Source: Methylobacterium symbioticum (GTDB taxonomy: Bacteria; Pseudomonadota; Alphaproteobacteria; Rhizobiales; Beijerinckiaceae). Taken from it: a stretch of DNA of 64,000 nt. Below, piece by piece: positions 45,871 through 55,970 of the stretch; position 1 is the first letter of the stretch; the number at the start of each line of letters is the position of its first letter. The stretch covers positions 1-64,000 of the forward strand of contig NZ_CABFPH010000002.1 of assembly GCF_902141845.1 (NCBI RefSeq), read 5' to 3'. The notes under the pieces are model-generated. The model saw only the letters and a list, made by a program, of their open reading frames with translations. It did no database searches and had not been told where the DNA came from. The position numbers were made by a program, and so were the translations under genes.

Positions 45871-46818
45871 CTAGGTCTTCAGGACGATGCAGGCGCCGCC
45901 GGCGCCGCGGATCCGCCCGCACACCGCATCGGCCGCCTGCCGGCTCTCGGCCGGGATGCGCACCCGGTAGAATGCCCGCGTGCCCCGGTTGCGCAGGCGC
46001 GTCCCGATGATCATCGGGCGGACCTCGCCGATCGCCTTGGCATAGGCGGTGCGCGCCCTCTGGAAGCTCGCCAGGGCGAGCGACTTCGAGAAATTGCCGG
46101 CGAGCTGGATGCCCCAGGGCGCCGCCGGCCCCTCGTTCGGCCCGATGGCGAAGCGGTCGCCGCGGGACGGGATGCGCAGGGCCGCGGTGGTCTGCAGGCA
46201 GGTCTGGTGCGTCTCGGCCGGGATCTCGGCCTTCGCCTGCTTGGCATCCTTGGCTTCGGCGTCCTTCTTGATCTCCGCGTCCTTCTTGGGCTCGCCGCCC
46301 TCGGGAAACTCGATCGTGCCCCGCTGCCCGCCGCGCCAATCCTCGGCGGGGCTGCCGGTGATCCAGAGCACGTAGGCGCGGGTCTCGGCCGGGAGGCCGC
46401 CGCTGCCCGCGAGCCAGTTCGTCACGCGTTGTGCGCCGCCATTATAGGCCGCCGCGGCGAGGCCGAGATTGCCGAATTGCCGCTTGAGGTCGGCGAGGAG
46501 ATGCGCGGCGTGCGGGATCGCCTGCTCGGGATCGAAGGGATCGAGCAGCCCACGCTCCCGGGCGGTGCCCGGCATGAACTGCGCCACGCCCTGCGCGCCG
46601 GCCGGGCTGACCACGCCCACGCGAAAGCTGCTCTCGCGCCAGATCAGGCGGGTCAGGAAGGGAACGGGCAGGCCGCGCGTCTTGGCCGAGCCCTCGATGA
46701 GGCGGCAGAGCGCCTGCTCGACGGTCTCGGTCGCCCCTTCGGAGGGCGCGGCCTGCGCGACACCGGCGGCGAGGAGCGCGCCGAGCGCGGCGAGGATCCG
46801 GAACAGGAAAGCGGTCAC
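45871..46818 (-). CDS. Lytic transglycosylase with C-terminal SPOR-like domain
   Basis: Cleaves peptidoglycan glycan strands with 1,6-anhydro product formation. The 315-residue protein has a signal peptide (FRILAALGALLAAGVAQA), an SLT domain with catalytic Glu in WRESSFRVGVVSPAGAQG, QFMPGTA and AYNGGAQRV. A charged linker with Lys/Asp/Ala repeats (KKDAEIKKDAEAKDAK) leads to a C-terminal SPOR-type fold (RAFYRVRIPAESRQAADAVC). The best start is GTG at 46818; no strong ribosome site is seen. SPOR domains bind denuded glycan at division sites, so a septal role is likely. Confidence 0.92.
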   Translation of the reverse strand: MTAFLFRILAALGALLAAGVAQAAPSEGATETVEQALCRLIEGSAKTRGLPVPFLTRLIWRESSFRVGVVSPAGAQGVAQFMPGTARERGLLDPFDPEQAIPHAAHLLADLKRQFGNLGLAAAAYNGGAQRVTNWLAGSGGLPAETRAYVLWITGSPAEDWRGGQRGTIEFPEGGEPKKDAEIKKDAEAKDAKQAKAEIPAETHQTCLQTTAALRIPSRGDRFAIGPNEGPAAPWGIQLAGNFSKSLALASFQRARTAYAKAIGEVRPMIIGTRLRNRGTRAFYRVRIPAESRQAADAVCGRIRGAGGACIVLKT

Positions 46819-46849
46819 GGCCCGGGTTCTAGTGTTCCGGGCGGCGCGA

Positions 46850-48235
46850 TCAATCCGCGCTCTCCGCATCGGCCCACCTGGCCGGCGCGCTGCCGAGCGT
46901 CCGGGCGGGACGCGCGAAGCGCATCGGCAGCGCGCCGACGACGAGCGGGGAGCGCAGCCGCCGCGCCGGGCCCCAGGCGGTCGCTTCCGTCGCGGCGTCG
47001 AGATCCGCCTCGGTCTCGGGCGCCAGAGGCGGTTCCGGACCCTGGGGCCCGGCATCGGTCAGGAGCTTGGCGGTGCGTGCCAGCGACAGCCTCGCGGTGA
47101 GCGCGCTGCCCTCCGCCTCCCGGCGGTGCAACCCGCGCAGTGCCGTCGCGGCAAGGATGTAGCCGGTGGCGTGGTCCAGGGCCTGCACCGGCAGCGGCAC
47201 CGGCCTGTCGGCGCCGCGCCCCGCCTGCCCCGCCTCGGCGATGCCGGCGCTCATCTGAACGAGGCTGTCGAAGCCGCGGCGCCCGGCCCAGGGGCCGGTC
47301 CAGCCATAGGCATCGAGCCGCACATCGATCAGGCCCGGCGCCAGCGCCCGCCGCGCGGCCTCGCCGTAGCCGAGGTGTTCCAGCGCGCCGGGCCGGTAGC
47401 CATGCAGCAGGATATCGGCACCCGCCAAAAGCGCCTCGAACCGCGCGCGCTCCTCGGCGTCACGGAGATCGAGCCGAGCGCAGGCCTTGCCGGCGGTGAT
47501 GTCGGGCACCAGAGCGGGCTCGTCCCAGCCCGGCGGATCGATCCGCAGCACGGCGGCCCCGTAGCCCGCGAGAAACCGCGTCGCGACCGGACCGGCCAGC
47601 CCCCGGGTCAGGTCGAGCACGCGCAAGCCGTTGAGCGGGCGCTCCCGGGTCGGGCGCCACCGCGTCCGGCCGGACGCCGCCTCGCCGATCGCGGCGACCA
47701 GCGGCTCGGCCGCGACCGCCACGCCCTGCGGGTGCGCCAGCCACGCCGCAAGGCTGCGCATCTCGGCGGCACAGCCTCCCTCGGCGAGCACCGCCGCTTC
47801 GAGATCGGCCTTGGTCCAGCGCGCCACCGCCGCCGCCATCCCGGCCCGGTCGGATTGCGTGCCGAGCACCCGCTCGGCCGCCGCGCGGTGATGGGGCGCG
47901 TTGGTGTGCAGGCGGATCCAGCCGTCGCGGGTCTCGTAATCGCCCGCGATCGGGTCCCAGGGCGCGGGGACGGTCCATCCGATGGGCCGAACCGAAGACG
48001 CGAACCAGAACGCGGCGAGGCGCCGATCCACCGTGACGGAGGCCGGCGCAGCCCTCCTCAGCGCTGCCAGCTCGGCGAGAGCGAGGCCGGCTGCGGCGAC
48101 CGAGCCGGCAGCGAGATCGGTGACCGCGAACAGGGCCGGCAGCGCCCCCTCCCCGGTGAAGGCTGCCCGCTCGAGCGCGGCGGCGGGAGCGCCGAGAGCC
48201 GCCCAGATGATGCGGAGACAGTCGCATGCCGCCAT
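46850..48235 (-). CDS. Class III CoA-transferase with circularly permuted domain order
   Basis: A 461-residue protein of the CaiB/BaiF type. The usual order is reversed: the small-domain part (ETRDGWIRLHTNAPHHRAAA) comes first at about 100-120, and the normal N-terminal motif LNGLRVLDLTRGLAGPVATR starts only at residue 201. Catalytic Asp354 is in QALDHATGYIL. No second full copy of either half is visible, which argues for permutation over a fusion. ATG at 48235. The substrate is unknown. The lytic transglycosylase follows on the same strand. Confidence 0.88.
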   Translation of the reverse strand: MAACDCLRIIWAALGAPAAALERAAFTGEGALPALFAVTDLAAGSVAAAGLALAELAALRRAAPASVTVDRRLAAFWFASSVRPIGWTVPAPWDPIAGDYETRDGWIRLHTNAPHHRAAAERVLGTQSDRAGMAAAVARWTKADLEAAVLAEGGCAAEMRSLAAWLAHPQGVAVAAEPLVAAIGEAASGRTRWRPTRERPLNGLRVLDLTRGLAGPVATRFLAGYGAAVLRIDPPGWDEPALVPDITAGKACARLDLRDAEERARFEALLAGADILLHGYRPGALEHLGYGEAARRALAPGLIDVRLDAYGWTGPWAGRRGFDSLVQMSAGIAEAGQAGRGADRPVPLPVQALDHATGYILAATALRGLHRREAEGSALTARLSLARTAKLLTDAGPQGPEPPLAPETEADLDAATEATAWGPARRLRSPLVVGALPMRFARPARTLGSAPARWADAESAD

Positions 48236-48309
48236 GACAAGCCCCGTTCGCCGTGGCACCGCGCCCGCGCTATAACCGGCCGACGATCCGCCGCCCGAAC
48301 CCGCGTGTG

Positions 48310-49929
<1,620 letters not shown>

Positions 49930-49933
49930 ACCG

Positions 49934-51148
49934 ATGGCGCGCGCCTTCCTCATCGTCCTCGATTCCGTCGGCATCGGCGGCGCGCCGGACGGTGCCGCCT
50001 ATGGCGATGCCGGGGCCGACACCCTCGGGCATATCGCCGAGGCCTGTGCCGCCGGTCATGGCGATCGCCCTGGTCTGCGGGCCGGCCCCCTGCGCCTGCC
50101 GAACCTCGCCGGCCTCGGAATCGGGCTCGCCGCGGCCGGCGCGACCGGCCGCGTTCCGCCGGGGCTCGAACCCGCGAATGCGGTTCAGGGCGCCTATGGC
50201 CACGCCGTCGAGACGGCGGCCGGCAAGGACACGCCCTCCGGTCACTGGGAGATCGCCGGCCTGCCGATGCGCGAACCCTGGGGCCACTTCCCGGACACGG
50301 TGCCCGCCTTCCCCGAGGCGCTGACGCGTGACCTCGTGGCGCGGGGCGGCATTCCGGGCCTTCTCGGCGATTGCCACGCCTCGGGCATCCCGGTGATCGA
50401 GCGGTTCGGCCCCGAGCACATGCGGACGGGCCGGCCGATCTGCTACACCTCCGCCGACAGCGTCTTCCAGATCGCGGCGCACGAGGAGACCTTCGGCCTG
50501 GAGCGGCTCTACGCCCTCTGCCGCGTGGCGCGCGATCTCTGCGACGGCTACCGCGTCGGCCGCGTGATCGCCCGGCCCTTCCTCGGCGAGGCCGGGACCG
50601 GGTTCCGCCGCACCGGCAACCGCAAGGACTTCTCGGTGGCGCCGCCCGGCGAGACCCTGCTCGATCTCGCGGCCGGCCGCGCGGTCGTCAGCGTCGGCAA
50701 GATCGGCGACATCTTCGCCCACCGCGCCACGGGCACCGAGATCAAGCCCGCCGGCAACGCCGCCTGCCTCGACGCCGCGCTCGACGCCTTCCGGGCCCTG
50801 CCGGACGGCGGGCTCGTCTTCCTGAACCTCGTAGATTTCGACACGGAGCACGGCCATCGCCGCGACGTTCCGGGCTATGCCGCGGAGCTCGAGGCCTTCG
50901 ACGCGCGCCTGCCGGAGATCCGCGCCGCGCTGGGGCCGGGCGACCTCTGCGTGATCACGGCCGACCACGGCAACGATCCGACCTGGACCGGCACCGAGCA
51001 CACCCGCGAGCAGGTCCCGGTCCTGGCCTTCGGGCCCGATGTGCAGGCCGGATCGATCGGCCGGCGCGCGAGCTTCGCCGATATCGGCGCGACGGTGGCG
51101 CGCCATCTCGGCCTGCCGAAGCTGGCGCACGGCATTTCCTGGTGGTGA
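49934..51148 (+). CDS. deoB: Phosphopentomutase
   Basis: Interconverts ribose- or deoxyribose-1-phosphate and -5-phosphate in nucleoside salvage. The 404-residue protein is of the alkaline-phosphatase superfamily with the metal/phosphate motif [20 protein letters not shown] with the phosphorylatable Thr/Ser region, and [19 protein letters not shown] at the C-terminus. Length and motifs match the family. ATG at 49934 is 4 nt after the ABC ATPase stop. A DUF1192 gene follows by 8 nt. The upp gene 2.5 kb away is also nucleoside salvage. Confidence 0.97.
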   Translation: MARAFLIVLDSVGIGGAPDGAAYGDAGADTLGHIAEACAAGHGDRPGLRAGPLRLPNLAGLGIGLAAAGATGRVPPGLEPANAVQGAYGHAVETAAGKDTPSGHWEIAGLPMREPWGHFPDTVPAFPEALTRDLVARGGIPGLLGDCHASGIPVIERFGPEHMRTGRPICYTSADSVFQIAAHEETFGLERLYALCRVARDLCDGYRVGRVIARPFLGEAGTGFRRTGNRKDFSVAPPGETLLDLAAGRAVVSVGKIGDIFAHRATGTEIKPAGNAACLDAALDAFRALPDGGLVFLNLVDFDTEHGHRRDVPGYAAELEAFDARLPEIRAALGPGDLCVITADHGNDPTWTGTEHTREQVPVLAFGPDVQAGSIGRRASFADIGATVARHLGLPKLAHGISWW

Positions 51149-51156
51149 GGACAGCG

Positions 51157-51345
51157 ATGCGGGACGACGAGGACAGGCCGCGCACGGTGACGGCCCACGA
51201 GATCGGCCAGCGGCTCGACGCCCTGTCGGTCGAGGATCTCGCCGCGCGCATCGTCCTGCTGCGCCAGGAGATCGAGCGTCTGGAGGAGGCGCGCCAGGCC
51301 AAGGTCGCGGCGCTCGGCGCGGCGGACGCCTTCTTCAAGCGCTGA
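51157..51345 (+). CDS. DUF1192 family small protein
   Basis: A 62-residue protein with an acidic start (MRDDEDRPRT) and a coiled-coil segment ARIVLLRQEIERLEEARQAK ending in ADAFFKR, as in the DUF1192 family of alphaproteobacteria. Homologues are found after deoB or near other housekeeping genes; function unknown. ATG at 51157 is 8 nt after deoB, so co-transcription is likely. It converges with the thioredoxin-like gene. Confidence 0.9.
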   Translation: MRDDEDRPRTVTAHEIGQRLDALSVEDLAARIVLLRQEIERLEEARQAKVAALGAADAFFKR

Positions 51346-51354
51346 GGGCGGTCC

Positions 51355-51768
51355 TCACAACGTCTTGTCGAGCAGGCCCTCGATCCATTCGGGCTGCGTC
51401 TCACCCACCGAGCGGCCGGTCTCGGTCTGGCCCTTGAAGGCGATCAGCGTGCTCTGCATCCGCGCGTCGAATCGGCGCAGCAGATCCTTCTGGCTGTCGA
51501 AATCGATGCCGTAGATCACGAGGTCCTGGAAGCGCGGCTCGGCCGAGAGGCGCGCCAGGATCGGCTTCTGCGCGCGGCAGATCGGGCACCAGGGCGCCGA
51601 GACCACCACCAGGATGCCTCGCCCCGCCTTCTGGGCCGCCTCGAACGCGTCCGCCGAGAAGGGTTCCGGCTCGCCGGCTCGCGCGGGACCGCCGAGCAGG
51701 GCTGCGGGTGCGGCGAGCGCGACGACGAGGGTGACGACGTGGGCGACGACGTGGCGGCGGGTGATCAT
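51355..51768 (-). CDS. Secreted thioredoxin-family protein
   Basis: A 137-residue periplasmic protein with a signal peptide (VVAHVVTLVVALAAPAALLG) and a thioredoxin fold whose active site is CPIC in VSAPWCPICRAQKPIL. The spacing and YGIDFDSQKDLLRRFDARMQ suit a thiol-disulfide exchanger that reduces or isomerises periplasmic disulfides. ATG at 51768. No cytochrome-biogenesis gene is adjacent. Target unknown. Confidence 0.9.
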   Translation of the reverse strand: MITRRHVVAHVVTLVVALAAPAALLGGPARAGEPEPFSADAFEAAQKAGRGILVVVSAPWCPICRAQKPILARLSAEPRFQDLVIYGIDFDSQKDLLRRFDARMQSTLIAFKGQTETGRSVGETQPEWIEGLLDKTL

Positions 51769-51871
51769 GGCGGCGCTCTCGGCGGTTCCTCCGGGCAGAT
51801 CGTGCGGCCTGCCTCGACGCTCCGATGTTCGCCGCACGCGCGCCCGCGGTTACGGTCCTCCGGCGTGCGGC

Positions 51872-52174
51872 TCAGGATCGCGGCTCGGCGCGGAGCGCGC
51901 GCTCCTCCTCGGCCAGCCCCGCCAGGTCGGCCGGCGTGACCGCATCCATGGTGCGGCGGATGCGCAGGGCCCGCGTCGGCTCTCCGAGCCGCATCACGAG
52001 GACGATGGTCTCGAGGTCCGGGCAGCCCGGATCCGGGCAGGCGATCTCGTTGACGGTCAGGGAATCCACGGGATCGAGGCCGAGCGCCGCCGCGATGTCG
52101 CGCTTGAGCGTCGCCGCCAACGCTGCCTGCTCCGCCGAGCGGGCCCGCCACGCTTTCAGACTGACGAAGGCCAT
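51872..52174 (-). CDS. Small conserved protein with CPDPGCPD motif
   Basis: A protein of about 100 residues starting MAFVSLKAWRARS. The conserved part is VNEIACPDPGCPDLETIVLV, with two Cys in a CPDPGCP motif that may bind metal, followed by RALRIRRTMDAVTPADLAGL. I recognise the pattern in small alphaproteobacterial proteins of unknown function, sometimes near nitrate-related genes. The ATG at 52174 has GAGAG upstream; a GTG at 52189 would add five residues. A palindromic operator lies about 35-50 nt upstream of the start. Confidence 0.8.
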   Translation of the reverse strand: MAFVSLKAWRARSAEQAALAATLKRDIAAALGLDPVDSLTVNEIACPDPGCPDLETIVLVMRLGEPTRALRIRRTMDAVTPADLAGLAEEERALRAEPRS

Positions 52175-52208
52175 CGAATCTCTCGCCACCGATCCCCGAG
52201 GGCGTCGA

Positions 52209-52223
52209 TGTAACTATGTTACA
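52209..52223. promoter_or_regulatory. Palindromic operator-like site TGTAAC-TAT-GTTACA
   Basis: A perfect 15-nt palindrome, TGTAAC-TAT-GTTACA, with an outer GGCGTC...GACGCC pair beyond it. It lies 35-49 nt upstream of the small minus-strand gene and about 150 nt before the divergent TetR gene. TGTAAC..GTTACA repeats are known as sites of TetR-family regulators. It probably controls the small gene, the TetR gene or both. Confidence 0.6.
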
Positions 52224-52370
52224 GAGCCGACGCCATGCCCGTCCCGCCGCGCCTGCCGGCATCAGCATTCGCACGCATTGGACGGTTTCTGCCAGTCGCA
52301 TCAGAGTCTGTTAATCAGGCGATGGTCCGGGAGAGTCCGACAGGATCTCCCGGCCCTTCAGGAGCGGTCA

Positions 52371-52997
52371 TTGCGACACTGGCACGAAGGACCGGGTGAC
52401 CGGCGCAACTACCATCACGGGAACCTCAAGGAGGCCCTGATCGAGGCCGCACGGCGCTTCATCGCGGAGCGCGGCATCGGCGGCTTCACCCTCGTGGACG
52501 CCGCGCGCCTCGTGGGCGTGACCCCGGCCGCCCTGTACCGGCATTTCCGCGGCCGGGAGGCGCTCCTTGAGGAACTCGCCAGCCGCGGCTTCGCCGAACT
52601 CGCCGAGCGCCTCGCCCGCGCCCTGACCTCCCGGGGCACGGCGCTGGAACGCTTCACCCGCATGGGCGAGGCCTATCTCGCCTTCGCCGAGGAGGAGCCG
52701 GCCTATTACGCGGCGATCTTCGAGACGCGGGGCCTTCATGTCGAGGTCGCGGCGAATGGTCGGCCGAGTCCGTTCGACCTGCTGGTCGAAGCCCTGCAAT
52801 CCACCTTTCCCGAAGGGTTCGGCGGCGTCGCGCCCCGCTTCATCGCCCTGGAGGTCTGGGCCCTGTCGCACGGCCTCGCGACGCTGGGGGCCGCCGGCCA
52901 CCTTCCGAAGGGCCCCGGCATCCCTGACAAGTACGAGCTCCTGCGGGCGGGCGTGCTCGCCCTGGTCCACGGCGCGAGCGGCCGTCCGATTTCGTGA
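52371..52997 (+). CDS. TetR-family transcriptional regulator
   Basis: A 208-residue regulator beginning LRHWHEGPGDRRNYHHGNLK, with the HTH in EALIEAARRFIAERGIGGFT and VDAARLVGVTPAALYRHFRGREALL. The C-terminal domain is helical and Ala-rich. The start is TTG at 52371 with AGGAG 6 nt upstream; longer in-frame starts have no such site. It diverges from the CPDPGCPD gene, and the palindrome between them is a candidate binding site. Ligand unknown. Confidence 0.92.
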   Translation: MRHWHEGPGDRRNYHHGNLKEALIEAARRFIAERGIGGFTLVDAARLVGVTPAALYRHFRGREALLEELASRGFAELAERLARALTSRGTALERFTRMGEAYLAFAEEEPAYYAAIFETRGLHVEVAANGRPSPFDLLVEALQSTFPEGFGGVAPRFIALEVWALSHGLATLGAAGHLPKGPGIPDKYELLRAGVLALVHGASGRPIS

Positions 52998-53067
52998 GCC
53001 GGGGTCTTGAAAGGCCGGATCCGCCCCCGCATGTTAACGGCGTTCACATGACAGGCGGAGCGCACTC

Positions 53068-53517
53068 GTGAGCACATCGTCCAACCCATGGGCTGCCGGC
53101 AAGGTCTGCCAGTCCGGCCCATTCCCGCGGCGTTCGATCGAGATCGGCGCCATCGTCCTGGCCTTCGTCTACTGGTGGCCGATCGGTCTCGCGCTGATCG
53201 CCTGGAAGGTGGCCGGCTACCCGGCCCTGTCCGAGTTGCGCGGCTTCGCGGAGCGCGCCCGCTCGGGTCGTGCGCCCTCGCGCTTCGCCCAGGCCTTCGA
53301 GGCGGCCAACCGCCGCTCGACCGGCAACTGGGCCTTCGAGGAGTATCGCCGGAACGAGATCGACCGTCTCGAGGCTCAGCGACGCGCCCTCGAGGAGGAG
53401 AGCCGCGCCTTCGCGGCCTTCGTGGATGAACTGAAGCGCGCCAAGGACCGCGAGCAGTTCGACGCCTTCATGGCGAAGCGTCGCGCCGATGGCGGCAACG
53501 GCGCCACGGGCGTCTGA
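53068..53517 (+). CDS. DUF2852 membrane-associated protein
   Basis: A 149-residue protein with one hydrophobic helix ([20 protein letters not shown]) near the N-terminus and a long charged C-terminal helix ([40 protein letters not shown]). This is the DUF2852 pattern. GTG start at 53068 with GGCGGAG upstream. It ends in a clear rho-independent terminator. Function unknown; the coiled coil may mediate binding in the cytoplasm. Confidence 0.9.
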   Translation: MSTSSNPWAAGKVCQSGPFPRRSIEIGAIVLAFVYWWPIGLALIAWKVAGYPALSELRGFAERARSGRAPSRFAQAFEAANRRSTGNWAFEEYRRNEIDRLEAQRRALEEESRAFAAFVDELKRAKDREQFDAFMAKRRADGGNGATGV

Positions 53518-53550
53518 CCGCCGGGCCGTTCCGGCCGCAGCTTGCGTTCC

Positions 53551-53583
53551 GGGCTCCCCGCTTTCGGGCGGGGAGCCCTTTTT
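53551..53583 (+). terminator. Rho-independent terminator after DUF2852
   Basis: An 11-bp GC-rich stem, GGGCTCCCCGC with GCGGGGAGCCC and a 6-nt loop, is followed by five T residues (53579-53583). It ends the DUF2852 transcript before upp. Confidence 0.88.
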
Positions 53584-53665
53584 CATGCGCGTTTGCCGCG
53601 CGGCGCCGTTGCGCACCGGCCTCGCCTTCGGCACACCATCTGCCGGTCGGTGCGCGGGAGGTGGC

Positions 53666-54298
53666 ATGGCAGCTTCGGTGACAGTGGTGGACCATCCCCT
53701 GGTGCAGCACAAGCTGACCCTGATGCGCGACAAGGCGCGCTCGACCCAGGGCTTCCGCCGGCTGCTCAATGAGATCGGCATGCTGCTGGCCTACGAGGTC
53801 ACCCGTGACCTGCCGCTCGAGCCCGTGACCATCGAGACGCCGCTCGAGCCGATGGAGGGGCGGCAGATCCAGGGCAAGAAGCTCGTGTTGGCTCCGATCC
53901 TGCGGGCGGGCGTCGGCTTCCTCGACGGCATGCTCTCGCTGCTGCCCTCGGCCCGTGTCGCCCATGTCGGCCTCTACCGCGATCCCGAGACGCTGGAGGC
54001 AGTGGAATACTATTTCAAGGCACCCTCGGATCTCGCCGACCGCACGGTTCTGGTGCTCGACCCGATGCTCGCGACCGCGAACTCGGCGGTGGCTGCCCTG
54101 CAGCGCCTGAAGGAGCGCGGCGCGCACGATCTCCGCTTCGTCTGCCTGCTCGCGGCCCCCGAGGGCATCGCCCGCCTGCAGGCCGCGCATCCGGACGTGC
54201 CGATCTGGACGGCGAGCATCGACAGCCATCTTAACGACCACGGCTACATCGTGCCGGGCCTCGGCGATGCGGGCGACCGCATGTACGGCACGCGCTGA
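53666..54298 (+). CDS. upp: Uracil phosphoribosyltransferase
   Basis: Converts uracil and PRPP to UMP in pyrimidine salvage. The 210-residue protein starts [20 protein letters not shown] and has [20 protein letters not shown], the PRPP loop [20 protein letters not shown] and the end [17 protein letters not shown]. The usual ATGGSA triad is ATANSA here, a mild variant. GGGAGGTGGC precedes the ATG at 53666. The quinone oxidoreductase gene follows by 50 nt. Confidence 0.97.
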   Translation: MAASVTVVDHPLVQHKLTLMRDKARSTQGFRRLLNEIGMLLAYEVTRDLPLEPVTIETPLEPMEGRQIQGKKLVLAPILRAGVGFLDGMLSLLPSARVAHVGLYRDPETLEAVEYYFKAPSDLADRTVLVLDPMLATANSAVAALQRLKERGAHDLRFVCLLAAPEGIARLQAAHPDVPIWTASIDSHLNDHGYIVPGLGDAGDRMYGTR

Positions 54299-54348
54299 CC
54301 CGACGGGCTTTTGCCCTGCTGCCGAACGAGACAGACGAGGAGACGCCC

Positions 54349-55359
54349 ATGCCCGCGACCCTGCCCGAGACCATGCGCCAGCTCCGCTACGCCGGTGCGG
54401 GCGGCCCGGAGGTGATCGCCCTGGAGACCGCGCCCGTACCGCAGCCGGGGCCGGGCCAGGTCCTGATCGAGGTGGTGGCCGCCGGCATCAACCGGCCGGA
54501 TCTGATGCAGCGGCAGGGCAAGTATCCGCCGCCGAAGGGCGCGACGGACATTCCCGGCCTGGAGGTCGGCGGCCGCATCGTCGCGCTCGGCGACGGCGTG
54601 TCGGGCCACGCGCTCGGCGACGAGGTCTGCGCCCTGGTGATCAGCGGCGGCTACGCCGAATACGCCGTCGCCGAGGCCGGCCATTGCCTGCCACGTCCGA
54701 AGCCGCTCTCGCTCGCCGAGGCCGGCGGCATCCCGGAGACCTTCTTCACCGTCTATTCGAACGTCATCCAGCGCGGCCGGCTCGCCTCCGGCGAGAGCTT
54801 CCTCGTCCATGGCGGATCGAGCGGCATCGGCTCCACCGCGATCCAGATCGCCAAGGCGCAAGGAGCGCAGGTCTTCGCCACGGCCGGCTCGGCGGAGAAG
54901 TGCCGCTTCTGCGAGGATCTCGGCGCGGATGCCGCGATCAATTACCGCGAGGCCGACTTCGCCGAGGAGATCCAGCGCCTGACCGCAGGCAAGGGGGTGG
55001 ACGTGATCCTCGACATGATCGGGGCCAGCTACCTCCAGAAAAATCTCGGCTCGCTGGCCGTCGAGGGGCGCCTCGTGATGATCGCGCTCATGGGCGGCTA
55101 CAAGGTCGATGGGCTCAACATCACGCCCGTGATGCTGAAGCGTCTGACCTTCACCGGATCGACGCTGCGCCCGCGCCCGAAGGCGGACAAGGCGGCGATC
55201 GCCGAAGGCTTGGCCCGCGACATCTGGCCCAAGCTCGACGCGGGCTCGATCAAGCCTGTGATCCACGCGACCTTCCCCTTCGAGGAGGCGCGGGAAGCGC
55301 ATGAATTGATGGAATCGAGCGCCCATCTCGGCAAGATCCTGCTGTTGACGGGCCGCTAG
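54349..55359 (+). CDS. NAD(P)H-quinone oxidoreductase (PIG3/QOR type)
   Basis: A zinc-free medium-chain reductase of 336 residues with the family start MRQLRYAGAGGPEVIALETA, INRPDLMQRQGKYPPPKGAT, the nucleotide-binding FLVHGGSSGIGSTAIQIAKA and the end MESSAHLGKILLLTGR. It should reduce quinones with NADPH. ATG at 54349, about 50 nt after upp; the two may be co-transcribed. Substrate is inferred from family. Confidence 0.94.
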   Translation: MPATLPETMRQLRYAGAGGPEVIALETAPVPQPGPGQVLIEVVAAGINRPDLMQRQGKYPPPKGATDIPGLEVGGRIVALGDGVSGHALGDEVCALVISGGYAEYAVAEAGHCLPRPKPLSLAEAGGIPETFFTVYSNVIQRGRLASGESFLVHGGSSGIGSTAIQIAKAQGAQVFATAGSAEKCRFCEDLGADAAINYREADFAEEIQRLTAGKGVDVILDMIGASYLQKNLGSLAVEGRLVMIALMGGYKVDGLNITPVMLKRLTFTGSTLRPRPKADKAAIAEGLARDIWPKLDAGSIKPVIHATFPFEEAREAHELMESSAHLGKILLLTGR

Positions 55360-55367
55360 AGCACGCG

Positions 55368-55396
55368 CCGATTGGATTGCCCCGCAATCCAATCGG
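55368..55396. repeat. Perfect 13-bp inverted repeat after the quinone oxidoreductase
   Basis: CCGATTGGATTGC at 55368-55380 and its complement GCAATCCAATCGG at 55384-55396 flank a CCC loop. GAGCACGCG and CGCGTTCTC lie outside. The shape (GATTGGATTG...CAATCCAATC within AGAGC) resembles dispersed intergenic repeats of Hyphomicrobiales. It may also terminate transcription. A second small IR, CAGGTT...AACCTG, follows at 55440-55456. Confidence 0.6.
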
Positions 55397-55584
55397 ATCA
55401 CGCGTTCTCTATCACTGGGTTAGAGACGGATTCACCGCTCAGGTTAAAGCAACCTGATCGGATCCGGCTCGAGCGCTCGACCTCGGCAGGAACCCGCCCG
55501 AGCGGCGACGCGTTGGCCGGCCATGACGTTCCACATGCGCCGGCAGCCCGCTGTCGCCTCCGGCGTCACCGACGAGGGTTCTTC

Positions 55585-55890
55585 ATGGTCGAGAAGTTGA
55601 ACAACGAGGAAGCGCGCCAGGGTGAGCGCGGGAAGCCGGTCCTGTGGGTGTTGCTCGCGAGCCTGGCACTACTGGTGGTGGCGACCATCGGTCTGCTGAC
55701 CTGGAACGGTGCGAACGCGCCGAAGGACTATGCCAGCCAGAGCCAGGATGCCGCCCGCCAGGAAGTGACCGGCTCGGTCAGCGGTCAGTCGAACGCGCCG
55801 TCCTCGGCGAACTCCGGCGGGACGCCGGCCGCAAACCCGGCTTATCCCGCGAAGTCCCAGCCGAGCGCCAATCCGAACCAGCCGAAGTAA
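55585..55890 (+). CDS. Small single-pass membrane protein with Ser/Asn/Pro-rich tail
   Basis: A 101-residue protein: charged N-terminus (MVEKLNNEEARQGERGKP), one membrane helix (VLWVLLASLALLVVATIGLL), then a low-complexity tail rich in Ser, Gln, Asn, Pro and Ala. GAGGG lies 7 nt before the ATG at 55585. Orientation suggests the tail is periplasmic. No family assignment. A hairpin terminator follows. Confidence 0.75.
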   Translation: MVEKLNNEEARQGERGKPVLWVLLASLALLVVATIGLLTWNGANAPKDYASQSQDAARQEVTGSVSGQSNAPSSANSGGTPAANPAYPAKSQPSANPNQPK

Positions 55891-55916
55891 TCGGCGGCTC
55901 GGACGTTTGCCGCAAA

Positions 55917-55953
55917 CGAAACGGCCGGAGGTTCATCGCCTCCGGCCGTTTCG
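55917..55953. terminator. Bidirectional terminator between convergent genes
   Basis: A 15-bp stem, core GAAACGGCCGGAGG with CCTCCGGCCGTTTC and a 7-nt loop, lies between the small membrane protein gene and the convergent hydroxybutyryl-CoA dehydrogenase gene. The GTTTCG/CGAAAC ends give a weak T-run either way. Confidence 0.8.
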
Positions 55954-55970
55954 ATTCGATGAGGGAACGG

